From contig NC_135726.1 in NCBI RefSeq assembly GCF_964656455.1, forward strand, positions 9,314,394 through 9,378,393: a stretch of 64,000 bases of DNA, written 5' to 3'. The notes beneath the pieces are model-generated. The model did not search any database and had not been told where the DNA came from. It worked only from the letters and a program-made list of their open reading frames with translations. This document shows positions 55,461 to 64,000 of this stretch, one piece after another (positions within the stretch are counted from its first letter, which is position 1; the number at the start of each line of letters is the position of its first letter). Source of the stretch: Halichoerus grypus. Taxonomy: Eukaryota; Chordata; Mammalia; Carnivora; Phocidae. Position numbers and translations under genes: made by a program.

Positions 55461-55614
55461 TCGCTTCCTTGTGGAACACGGAATGTAAGGACGGCTGGCG
55501 GCGGAGGGTGGTGGGTGGAACTCCAAAGGGAGATGTCTGTGGTGCCGGAACAGTTCTGCGTCCTAACTGCGCTGGCACTTACACGAACCTACACGTGGTA
55601 AAATGGCATAGAAC

Positions 55615-56090
55615 TTAAGTTAATTTTCCACCGTTGTGTGATAAATCACCAAAACCTTCCTGGCTTAACGCAAATTGAACATCTTGCAGTTTTACGCATC
55701 AGAGTCCACCTCAGATGTCAGTGGGCTAAGATAAGGATGTCAGCAGGGTGCATGCCTTTCTGGTGCCTCTAAGGGAAGAATCCATTCCATGTGCTCTTCC
55801 AACTTCCAGAGGCCGCTCACTTTCCGGGGCTCATGGCACCCTCTCTCCATCTTCAAAGCCACCAGTATCTGGCTTACTCTTAAGACTGCCTTCTCTCCCG
55901 GTATTCATGTGATTCCTTCTCCCACTTTTAATACCCTTGTAATTACACCGGGATGGCCTCTCTGTTTTAAATTCAGCTGATTAGTAACCTAAATTTCATC
56001 TGTGACCCTAATTCATCTTTGCCATGTAACATGGTGTATTCTTAGGTTCCAGGGATTACGACGTGAAGAGCTTTGGGCAGCCACGCCTCC
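55615..56090 (-). repeat. MaLR/MLT1-type LTR
   Basis: TGTGTGATAAATCACCAAAACC, GGGTGCATGCCTTTCTGGTGCCTC, CTTCCAGAGGCCGCTCACTTTCC, CTCTCTCCATCTTCAAAGCCACC, CCTTGTAATTACACCGGGATGG and TTAGGTTCCAGGGATTACGACG are the antisense of the LTR family at 26464 and 62528. Confidence 0.6.
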
Positions 56091-56284
56091 ACCTAGCACA
56101 GAACTGTACATTCACACCGTACCAACAGTGTGTTCCCGGTTTTGATACTTTACTATGGTTCCATGTGATGCAACCATTGTAGAAAACAGGTAAAGAGTAC
56201 CTGGAGCCTCTCTAGGCTATTTTTAGTAGCTTTCTGTGAATCTATAATTACATCACAATACAAGTGGGAAACACATTTTTAAAT

Positions 56285-56450
56285 AGCTGATACTTAACAG
56301 GACACACAACACATGTGTGACACAGCTCAAAGCACCTGACGTTTATTATCCCATCTAATCCCCACAACAAATCTACACGGTGGGTACTAGTCCCTGGAAC
56401 AGAAGCAAGAACAGGCTTTATGAATTTCCCTAAGGCCATCTGAATCCAAA
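56285..56450 (-). repeat. MIR fragment
   Basis: AAGCACCTGACGTTTATTATCCC, TCTAATCCCCACAACAAATCTAC, CGGTGGGTACTAGTCCC and AATTTCCCTAAGGCCATCTGAATCC fit reverse MIR. Confidence 0.65.
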
Positions 56451-56509
56451 TAGGGTGTCCCTAAAGATTGTATCTTAACATGTTTATGTTTGATGGACTC
56501 AAAAAGAAA

Positions 56510-56700
56510 TTTTTTTTAAGATTTATTTATTTATTTGAGAGAGAGAGAGAGAGACACCGAGTAAGCTTGGAGGAGGGCAGAAGGAGAGGGAGAGAATCTC
56601 AAGCAGACTCCCCACTGAGCGCAGAGTCTGACACAAGGTTCGATCCCACAACCCTGAGAAAGAGTCAGATGCTTAACTGACTTAGTCACCCAGGCGCCCC
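56510..56700 (-). mobile_element. Carnivore SINE
   Basis: T-run, AAGATTTATTTATTTATTTGAG, (GA)n, GGCAGAAGGAGAGGGAGAGAATC, TCAAGCAGACTCCCCACTGAGC, TTCGATCCCACAACCCTGAG and TTAGTCACCCAGGCGCCCC. Target duplications begin ATGGACTCAAA at about 56493 and 56702. Same older type as 40341. Confidence 0.94.
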
Positions 56701-57848
56701 TATGGACTCAAATTTTAATTAAGGGACCAAACAGACCATGTATCAAAAAGTAGACGAAAACAAATTAATGAGAATTATTATCATTAAAAAAGGGGGGGCC
56801 TTAGAAGACAATGTCCCTAGATGGACCTTAACAGGCCATTTGGGGAGCTAAATGCTGAGTTTTTTCAGAAGAACCTCCCAAATAGCTCTCTTCATCTCCA
56901 AAAAAATAACTGAGTTGCAGAAAGGGTAAATATTGGAAGTAGAACGATCAATCACTATGCTTTGGGATCCACTGCCTACAAAATAATTTAGAGGGCAGTA
57001 TACTAAATGTTAGCTACCTTCCTTTTCCTTCCCTTCTTCCAACCCCATGGACCCAAGAACACATGGGGCTGTCCACTTTAATTCTTCGCTCTTTAAAGGC
57101 GCCTTCATGGATGTATGGCACAAAGCACCTCTTGCTCATTCCAACCCTTTTGTGGTTTTCAGTTCAGGGGAATGGACAGTTGACCATGACCATGTTCAAA
57201 AGACAGGCAACCCGGATTCTCTCCTGAGCTGAGTCACACAAAGACGGGGGTTAGACTGAGTCTCCCCAAGGGCAGTAGCACGAAGAGACTGTTCCATGAG
57301 TTCCTGGTCCTGGTCACCAGAGGGCCCCAAATCCAAGGATGAAAGCCACATACCTAAAGGGCAGCCTGGCATATACCAAAGCGCTGATGTGCCAACTCTG
57401 GGCAGGCACTCTGTGGAAAATAAGCCACAGTGTGGCTTTCTGATACATGCAATCAAGTCACATTACATACAGTCTTGTAGTTTCCTTCTCCTGAAATTGT
57501 TCAGAGTCCTCTCTGTTGCTTGCAACCAAAGAACCCAAAGGTATGCAACTCCTCGCTCCACACTAGAAAGCAGGAAATTCCCCTGTACTTTATGCCCTCC
57601 CCTCTTACCCCTCTCCTCCCTTTCCATCAAAACCAAAATTCTCATAGAAATTTAAACACAGATACAAAAAATAAATAAATAAAATTCCTCCCAAGCCCAG
57701 GGCTCCTAAAGGATTCTGTGGCTGGTTCTGGGTGTAGCAGGCACTCAATTATTAGCCCCTCTAGGAAGAAGGGATCAAGTTCATGTCATCCTCTAACTTT
57801 GAATTTGAGGGACAAAATGCCTTTAATACAAGAGGGAAAGTGACTCAC
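56701..57848. other. Unique sequence, nothing recognised
   Basis: No repeat family. A 119-codon plus frame at 57296-57655 has no supporting context. If the minus-strand exon at 57849 is real, this is its downstream intron. Confidence 0.4.
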
Positions 57849-58006
57849 ATCCCCTCGGTGTTTTCTAAAGGGATATTGTTAGAACCAATTTCTACTCCCA
57901 GATCTTTTGTGCTCCGGGGTAGAGGCAGGCAGCGGTCCAAACACTGTGTAACCTTTTCAACAGCCATAAGGAAAAAGTCACTACCACTTTGCTTTTTATA
58001 CGGAGG
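57849..58006 (-). CDS. Candidate internal coding exon of an unidentified minus-strand gene
   Basis: On the minus strand a strong acceptor (ATGTTCTTTCTTCAG, AG at 58007-58008) is followed by 158 nt and a strong donor GAT|GTGAGT (57843-57848). One frame is open throughout (52 codons + 2 nt), begins PPYKKQSGSDFFLMAVEKV and ends GSNNIPLENTEG. Both other frames stop inside. CpGs (CTCCGTAT, GACCGCTG, CCCCGGAG, CACCGAGG) stand out from the flanks. The composition is that of a soluble globular protein. I recognise no family. It ends in phase 2, so it cannot join directly to the terminal exon at 1135; at least one exon must lie between or outside my detection. Confidence 0.5.
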
Positions 58007-58485
58007 CTGAAGAAAGAACATGCAAAGCCAATGCACAAGGGGATTAGCAATGTCTTCCAAAGAAAAAACAGAAAATGTTTATGGGGAGTGAAAATGAATG
58101 ATAATAGTCTCACTGTCCACTCTCATTTCCTAATGGTTCGACCAAGTCCCTGGATGTCATAAACACTGAAGTGGGAATAAAAAGCTCTAATAAATCAAGG
58201 TGAGGACATTGTGAAGGGAGCCGATGGGGAGGCACACCTGCTGAGTAGCTAACTCTCTGGACAGTGAGTCGACAAGCAGAGAGCAGGCTTCCAGAACCCA
58301 CACATGGGCAGCCTCCAAGCACAGGGAACATGGATTCCTCCAACTCCCTACAAGCACATGTGCGCACACACTCTCTCTCTCTCCCCACCACATCCTCTCA
58401 TTCTGAGAGGGAGAAGCAGTCCGTTCAGCTCGGCCATGTTGCCACTCTCCTACCTTCCTACCCAATACTTCCCCGTGCTGTAGCC
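58007..58485. other. Unique sequence, nothing recognised
   Basis: Contains the acceptor tract of the exon at 57849 and a short CT run at 58373-58383. Confidence 0.4.
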
Positions 58486-58692
58486 CAGAGTTTCTCCACT
58501 GAGTACTACAGTTGGGGTCAGGTAATTATCTGTGTGGGGACTGTCCTGCACTTTGCACGATGTTGAGCAAAATCCCTGGCCTCCACTTGCTAGACGCCAG
58601 TTACACCATCCATCATGCTGTAATAAAAAATTTCCCAGATGTTGTCAAATGTCCCCCTGAAGGCAAAATCGCCCCCCAGGGAAGAAGAAATT
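58486..58692 (-). repeat. MER20 (hAT-Charlie MITE), near full length
   Basis: CAGAGTTTCTCCACTGAGTAC, GTGTGGGGACTGTCCTGCAC, TTGAGCAAAATCCCTGGCCTCC, AGATGTTGTCAAATGTCCCCC and GGCAAAATCGCCCCCCAGGG are MER20 in reverse orientation, the mirror of the copy at 10735. Confidence 0.85.
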
Positions 58693-58759
58693 GGTTTACC
58701 TGAACTGTGTGTGTATGTGTGTTTACCCAAAACACCATCAGCGCTCAAGTGTCCACAGT

Positions 58760-59070
58760 TTTTTACCCCATCCTTCACTTAAACTCCTATTCATCCTTCC
58801 AGATTCAGCCTCAAAGTGACTTCCTTCCTAAAGCCTCGCTAACTCCCCCATTCCTTGGAGGAGTTACATGCCCCTTTCTCCACATGCCCCCAGTTTTTCA
58901 GACTGGAGCCCTTATTCCACCCCGGGTCTACCCACTTGCCAGCCCTCCCCTCTAGATTCTAACTTCCTTACAAGCAGGAAACAAGTTTATTTCATCTTTG
59001 TACCCCCAGTGCTTAGCGGCGTGCCTGGGTCATAGTAGATATTCAGTAAAGGCTTGTTAGGAAAACGAAT
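58760..59070 (+). repeat. L2 LINE 3' end
   Basis: CCTCAAAGTGACTTCCTTCC, TTCTAACTTCCTTACAAGCAGG, TTGTACCCCCAGTGCTTAGCGG, GTGCCTGGGTCATAGTAGATATTCAG and a final AATGAATGAAAA match the L2 3' end with its TGAA-type tail. Confidence 0.78.
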
Positions 59071-59194
59071 AATGAATGAAAAAAGAGACACAGGGAAGCT
59101 TCAGCGGGAGACACATCACAGAATACAGAGCTGGTTTCCAGTGGCACAACTCCACAACTTTCAAAGCAGTCTGGAAGATCACTAGAGCCCAGTC

Positions 59195-59425
59195 TGCCAC
59201 CTATGATGGAACGCAGGGACTTACATCATCATCACCATGTGACAGGCACAGGCTTCCAGAGGTTATAAACCTGGAGAGAGCAGTGGAGAAGGCAGTACAG
59301 GAATCTAAAAAGCCCCATTTTCCAGATGAGCAAAGTGAGACTCAGAAAGGTTCAATACCTTGCCTAGGGCCACACCCTGGTGAAGTGAGAGCTGACAGGT
59401 TCAAGTCCAAAGTTGTCTGCCCTGT
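59195..59425 (-). repeat. MIR element
   Basis: CCCCATTTTCCAGATGAGCAAAG, TGAGACTCAGAAAGGTTCAATACC, TTGCCTAGGGCCACACCCTGG and GGTTCAAGTCCAAAGTTGTCTG fit reverse MIR. The 175-codon plus frame at 59076-59603 is built from L2, MIR and L1 pieces and is not a gene. Confidence 0.7.
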
Positions 59426-59534
59426 ACCACCAGTCAGGGAACGACATAACCCCTGGGTGAGAGCCGTCCGTGCGCACAACAGGGCTGAGGGAAATATTTT
59501 ATTTGAAGCAGAAGTCTGTAAGTGTGTGAGGAGA

Positions 59535-59950
59535 CGCACTCTCACTCACTGCTGGAGTGGGGGTGGGGAAGAATGGCCACAGTCCTCTGGGAAAGGAATT
59601 TGACAGCATATCAAAAGACCCTGTAATGGTCCAACCTTTGAACTAGCTCTTCCACTTGAGGGAATTTAACCTAACAAAACCACCTGAAATAAGGGGGAGA
59701 GGGGTCAGAAGGGCAGGGGTAGCTCAGTGCACAGATTAAGCCACTGTGCACTGCGCTGCCACTTAAAATAGCAACAAAGCAAAACAAAAGCAACAGTAGA
59801 AACTTCCTAAATATTCAACAATAGGAAAAATGGTTAAATAAATACAATCCATTCCATTAAACATCATGTTACTATTAAATACAATGTTACAGCGCATATT
59901 AGGAGGACGTTAAAACAGGGGGAAATAACCTATTTAGAATGTTACATGAA
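59535..59950 (+). repeat. L1M LINE 3' region, part 1
   Basis: CTCACTCACTGCTGGAGTGGGG, CTGGGAAAGGAATTTGACAGC, TAATGGTCCAACCTTTGAACTAGC, AATATTCAACAATAGGAAAAATGG and AAATACAATCCATTCCATTAAAC parallel the end of L1 ORF2. Continues after the SINE at 59951. Confidence 0.6.
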
Positions 59951-60158
59951 GGGGCGCCTGGGTGGCTCAGTCGTTAAGCATCTGCCTTCGACTCAGGTCA
60001 TGGTCCCAGGGTCCTGGGATCGAGCCCCACATCGGGCTCCCTGCTTGGCGGGAAGCCTGCTTCTCCCTCTCCCACTCCCCCTGCTTGTGTTCCCTCTCTC
60101 GCTGTGTCTCTCTCTGTCAAATAAATAAATAAAATCTTTAAAAAAAAAAAAAAAAAAA
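59951..60158 (+). mobile_element. Carnivore SINE, young full-length copy in L1
   Basis: GGGGCGCCTGGGTGGCTCAG head, GACTCAGGTCATGGTCCCAGG, CATCGGGCTCCCTGCTTGGCG, CTCGCTGTGTCTCTCTCTGTC, AAATAAATAAATAAAATC and an A20 tail. Target duplications AGAATGTTACATGAA (59936-59950) and AGAATGTTACACGAA (60159-60173) differ once. Near-consensus body, long tail and near-perfect duplication suggest recent insertion. Confidence 0.97.
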
Positions 60159-60173
60159 AGAATGTTACACGAA

Positions 60174-60640
60174 AACATAGGATTTGAACTTTCATAAATG
60201 CAATCATTTAAACGTTAAATTGTAAATTGCATAAATTAAGTAAATTATAGTCACACAATGGAATACTCTACAGCCATGACAATGAATGATGTACAACTGT
60301 ATGCAACATTAAGCAAAAATCTCAGAAAAGTAATGTTGACAGAAAAGAAGCCAGACACTGAAAAGATGTACTGCATGATTCCATTTGTATAAGGGGATTC
60401 CATTTATATAAGATCAAAGACAGACAAAATTATTCTTTGCTATCCGAAGTCAGGATAGTGCCTATCTTTCCTTGGGGAGTTCTTGGGGGGTAATGACTGA
60501 ATGAGGGCAGAGGGAGGCTTCTGTATTACGTTTTCTTTCTCGATTCAGGTACTGATTACTCGGGTATGCTGAGTTTATTTAAGTTCATCCAGCAGCAAGC
60601 ATATATTATGCAATTTATGCATGTGGGTTGTCTTTCCACA
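60174..60640 (+). repeat. L1M LINE 3' region, part 2
   Basis: GTCACACAATGGAATACTCTACAGCC, GCAACATTAAGCAAAAATC, AAGAAGCCAGACACTGAAAAG, GTACTGCATGATTCCATTTG and GGTACTGATTACTCGGGTATGC continue the L1 text of part 1. Confidence 0.65.
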
Positions 60641-60900
60641 GAGTTTTAAAACCACAATCACAATTCCATGAAAACAGGAAGCTGCCTCAGGGAATTAGGA
60701 AAAAGTAAATCACCACATGAATGGTGGGTGTCTTTAGAAGGTGGGACCATGGCAATTGTCTTGTCATCCTTCGACTTCTGTGTATTTTCCAAATAATGCA
60801 AAAATAAGCATTTTTATGGAGGAAGGAGGAGTAAGCAGAGTAAGCAGTACTTAAAACAAACAAAACTGTGCAGGATTGCATGGGCACACCAACAGAACTG
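60641..60900. other. Unassigned sequence, possibly L1 UTR
   Basis: CAATTGTCTTGTCATCCTTCG and TATTTTCCAAATAATGCAAAAATAAG have LINE-like texture but no firm match. Confidence 0.3.
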
Positions 60901-60904
60901 GAAG

Positions 60905-60987
60905 ACACGTGTGTATGTGTGTATATGTGAGAGGCATGTGTGTCTAAGTGTGTTGCATGTGAGTATGTGCATTTGTGTGTGTGTGTT
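60905..60987. repeat. (TG)n-rich low-complexity repeat
   Basis: GTGTGTATGTGTGTATATGTG, GCATGTGTGTCTAAGTGTG and TGTGTGTGTGTG units. Confidence 0.85.
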
Positions 60988-61700
60988 TTGCTCTTACCAA
61001 GAGAAGCATTGCCAGTCAGGAGGAAGGACGTCCTTCTAAACCCCACAAGAACAAAACATTCTCTCTCGATAGCAAGGCTGTACCAACTAACTACAGAGAG
61101 ACAGTTTAAAATCTTGTGAGAATCAATAAAGAAACACTGAAAGATACATTCACAGTAAAACATCTGACAGCACATACGCCAAAATCCTGTGGGTGGGTAG
61201 TCTGGGTGATTTTTTACTTTCTTCTAATCTGTATTTCTTTTCTTTTCTTTTTAAGTAATGGAAAGGTATGTATTATTTATACTTAAGTTATTCATCTGAA
61301 AATGGAGTAGTAAGAGAAAACTGAGTAATTGCAGGGATTAACAAGCCCTAAATAGTGTAAGCATACACTGAGTGATATAAGCATACTTAAGAAGTGATTT
61401 TTTTCTTCTTCTTCTTCATCATATAATTATTTTAGTATTGTATAAAATTTAGTATTGTGTAAAATTTAGCACTGTATAAAATCTCGAAGAATATAAGGTG
61501 AAAGGTTTTTTTTCCTAAAATCAACAGTTCTACTTCGCAAGTCAACATCTCTATTCCAGTGATTTTAGATACTAAATTTCAAAGACAGGTAGCTATTTTA
61601 GGGAAAGTTCTACTTTTGCCTCATGTTTTATACTCTCTTACGTAAGAGATGGAGAGAGAAAAGGGGGAAGTGAGAGGGAGGGAGAAAGATGGAGAGATGG
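60988..61700. other. AT-rich unique sequence
   Basis: A local near-repeat of TTAGTATTGTATAAAATTTAG at 61431-61480 (three related copies). Otherwise nothing. Confidence 0.4.
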
Positions 61701-62213
61701 GGGGATAAGGGGACAGAGGAACAGATGGATGGATATATGGGTGAGTGGGTGGTTGGATGGGTAGGTAGGTGAGTGGGTGGATGGATGGATGGATGGATGG
61801 ATGGATGGACGGACTGATAGACAGACGGACGTATGGATGGATAGGTAGGTAGGTGAGTGGGTGGATGGATGGGTGGGTGGATGGATGCGTAGATAGGTGA
61901 GTGGATGGGTGGGTGGGTGGGTGGGTGGATGGATGGGTGGGTGGGTGGGTGGGTGGATGGATGGGTGGGTGGGTGGGTGGATGGATGGGTGGATGGATGG
62001 ATGGATGGGTGGGTGGGTGGGTGGATGGATGGGTGGATGGATGGATGGATGGATGGATGGATGAGTAATTGAGTGGATGGATGGATGGATGGGTGGGTGG
62101 GTGGATGGATGGATGGATGGATGGATGGATGAATGGATGGATGGATGAGTAATTGAGTGGATGGATGGATGGATGGATGGATGAGTAATTGAGTGGATGG
62201 ATGGATACATAAA
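61701..62213. repeat. (GGAT)n/(GGGT)n tetranucleotide array, about 510 bp
   Basis: GGAT units mixed with GGGT and AGGT, giving alternating blocks of GGATGGAT and GGGTGGGTGGGT. The interruption ATGAGTAATTGAGTGG occurs three times (62061, 62145, 62181), showing duplication of longer blocks. The 254-codon minus frame ([15 protein letters not shown] units) is a by-product of the four-base period. Confidence 0.97.
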
Positions 62214-62527
62214 GGCTAGAATGAAATGTCCAGGAATGGTCAAGACATTCAAATGAAGAAGAAGCTCTGTGTGACAGATGCCAGGAAAAAACCCTATCCC
62301 GTGCCTGGACTGACTTCCGCAGAGGGTCCCCAGCTGGCCGTGAAAGTAGAAAGAAGCTGCCAGAAGAAACAAAGGTGATGCACTAAGTGAGAATACTAGC
62401 ACTAGCAGCAGAGGTGGCCTCAGTCATTGCAGGCAGGCACTGGCAGCAACAGGACAAAACTGCAGGAGTCCTACCTACGACCGGCACTTTTTTCAAAGTG
62501 CTTTCCATTCCTTAGAGGTAAAGAGGA
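62214..62527. other. Unique sequence
   Basis: Nothing recognised. Confidence 0.4.
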
Positions 62528-62925
62528 ATTGCAGATGGAATTAGGGCTGCTGATCAGCTGACCCTGAGATAGGGAGATTGTCAGTAATATCTGGGTGGGC
62601 CCAATATAATCACAAGGTCCTTAAAATGGGAGAAGGAGGCAGAGGAGAGAGAACTAGGGGATGGACCTTCGAGAAGGATTCAGCCCAAGGCTGTTTGCTT
62701 GGAGACAGAGATGGAGACGGAGGAAGGGGCCACGAGCCAAGGAATGTGGGCAGTCTCTGTCATTAGAAATGCAAGGAACTGGATTTTCTCCTGGAGCCGC
62801 CACAAAGAACGGAGCCTGCCAACACCTTGATTCTGGCCTAGTAAGACCTGTGTTGGTAATAAATTTGTGTTAAGTCACTAAGTTTGAGGTAATTTGTTAT
62901 GGCAGCCATAGAAAACTAATACCCC
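62528..62925 (+). repeat. MaLR/MLT1-type LTR
   Basis: GCAGATGGAATTAGGGCTGC, ATCTGGGTGGGCCCAATATAATCACAAGGTCC, GGGGCCACGAGCCAAGGAATG, CTCCTGGAGCCGCCACAAAGAACGG, CAACACCTTGATTCTGGCC, ATAAATTTGTGTTAAGTCAC and GGCAGCCATAGAAAACTAATAC are the LTR family also seen at 26464, here with its 3' end intact. Confidence 0.7.
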
Positions 62926-64000
62926 CAAGCTACTTTCAAAAAACGATTTTGATTACATAAGCACTACATGAACACATTTCCCCCTTTAAAAAAATTGAAG
63001 CATCTCAACAAGGCTGAGCCCCATCCCCCTGCTGCCATTCTCTGCTGGCCCCACTCCCCACCCCTCCTACAGAAAACCACGAGAATAGGTTGGGTGTGCA
63101 GTCTCTCAGCCTCCTGGTCTGCATTTCTTTACATATGCATGTGCACAGGTCACACTGCACACCGATTCTTGCAGCAAGCCCAGTCATGAAACACTTATCA
63201 CCCATCTCCCCAGGAAGGAAAACGGCGCACAAGCCCAAAGACTGCATGGGGCCCAGTGTCTGCCTATGTTCCTGGCGGTAAGGAAGTGACCGCTGGAGTA
63301 CCTTTCACATACCTTCTGCCTCCCGTCCCGTTATAAATAGTCCGTTCCGGACCTTATGGTAGAATCTGAGTTCCCCAAGAATGAATCTGCTAAATATTCA
63401 TTGCTTAGAAGATCAGGAAAAGAATTTGTTTATACACATCGGGCCTCGTGTTTACCGAAAATCCAGTCTAACACATATACAGGGAACATGATCAATAGCA
63501 AAACAACAAGTCCAACCGTGTTTTGCTACCAGGAGATAATGAATGTCTACAAAGCTGCCAGAAATTGCTCAGACCACACCCTCCCCTTCTTCTTTTTTTT
63601 TTTTTTTCCCACTCTTGGGATGTCTGGTATTTTTCACAAGTCTTGTGTCTGCTCCCCAAGTCTTCTGGGAGCCTGCTCACAACTCACAAATTACGTCAGA
63701 CTTTTTCCTAAAACCACATGTGGGCATCTGCTACATGCACACATTCAATGACCTTCCTCAGCGGCTTCCTGAGAGGCCCCTCAGATGCCACGCCTGCCCC
63801 TTGTCCACAGCGCCAACGAGGGTGCTCCTGCCCTTACAGGTAGCTCCAGGTCTCCACTAGGGAGGATCAGTACTCTCTGAAATTTACCTGGCTTCTAAAA
63901 GGGGCTAAAACATCACAAGTGGGGTAGAAACGGGCTGAAACAGACGTCAAAAGCCGGCAAGGTGACAACGACTCCCTTCTCACCAGCCCTGCCCTTGCTG
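62926..64000. other. Unique sequence with a T15 run
   Basis: T15 at 63593-63607. Several overlapping short frames on both strands at 62968-63860 share no splice pattern or family. No repeat named. Confidence 0.35.

Noticed and set aside
59076..59603. 175-codon plus-strand open frame
   Set aside because: Built from the end of an L2, a reverse MIR and the start of an L1 fragment; no splice, promoter or domain evidence.
59951..60040. tRNA-like head of SINEs as possible tRNA genes
   Set aside because: The tRNA-derived heads keep box A/B-like words but no cloverleaf or anticodon context; they are retroposons.
61638..62402. 254-codon minus-strand open frame rich in SIHP/THPP units
   Set aside because: It is the translation of a GGAT/GGGT tetranucleotide array. 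The period of four cycles through frames without stops; no gene context.

Overview
The window is nuclear DNA of a placental mammal, most likely a carnivoran of the arctoid type (bear, seal or mustelid branch). The main evidence is about thirteen copies of the carnivore tRNA-Lys-derived SINE (Can-SINE / SINEC). They have a head reading like GGGGCGCCTGGGTGGCTCAG, a CT-rich middle and an AATAAATAAA...A tail. The copies lack the dog-type head and the cat-type middle. Older mammalian repeats lie between them: MIR, L2, L1M/HAL1-like 3' ends, MaLR/MLT1-type LTRs, MER20, MER5A and another hAT fossil. There is no bacterial, viral or plasmid gene organisation, no operon, no CRISPR array, no rRNA and no recognisable tRNA gene. 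Repeat family names come from remembered consensus sequences and were not computed.

Protein-coding content is very low. Almost every long open frame is chance or lies in a repeat. Two stretches on the minus strand look like real exons: a terminal exon at 1043-1135 (strong acceptor, 30 codons, stop, poly(A) signals downstream) and an internal exon at 57849-58006 (158 nt, strong acceptor and donor, open throughout). If both belong to one gene, most of the window is intron of the 3' part of a minus-strand gene. I do not recognise the protein. Three weaker minus-strand exon candidates (1370-1431, 45631-45690, 54611-54844) are listed with low confidence.

Layout. 1-6 kb: candidate gene 3' end, then unique sequence with MIR, L1 and LTR fragments. 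6-9 kb: MIRs and a SINE inside a CAT repeat. 9.6-10.9 kb: repeat-free AT-rich block, a CpG-richer block, then MER20. 11-19 kb: mostly unique, with a hAT fossil, a young SINE, a paired GCCAT/YY1-like motif at 18.18 kb and an (AC)n. 19-24 kb: L1 3' ends, L2, MIRs and two SINEs. 24-29 kb: unique blocks, a poly(T)-only retroposon scar and an LTR. 29-34 kb: several L1 3' ends, an MLT1A-like LTR and a SINE. 34-41 kb: tandem MIRs, a HAL1/L1-like body split by two tandem SINEs, and another SINE. 41-46 kb: MER5A pair, a repeat-free block that looks like a conserved non-coding element, a CA repeat, and a MIR split by a SINE. 46-53 kb: GC/CpG-richer unique DNA, a second enhancer-like block at 49.9-50.4 kb, a minus-strand L1 end and a hAT fossil. 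53-59 kb: candidate exons, L2, LTR, MER20 and a SINE. 59-64 kb: L1 split by a young SINE, a 0.5 kb GGAT/GGGT tetranucleotide array and an LTR.

I found no convincing new biological system. The best leads are the two minus-strand exons, the repeat-free enhancer-like blocks, and a set of nested or tail-only retroposon events that record insertion history.
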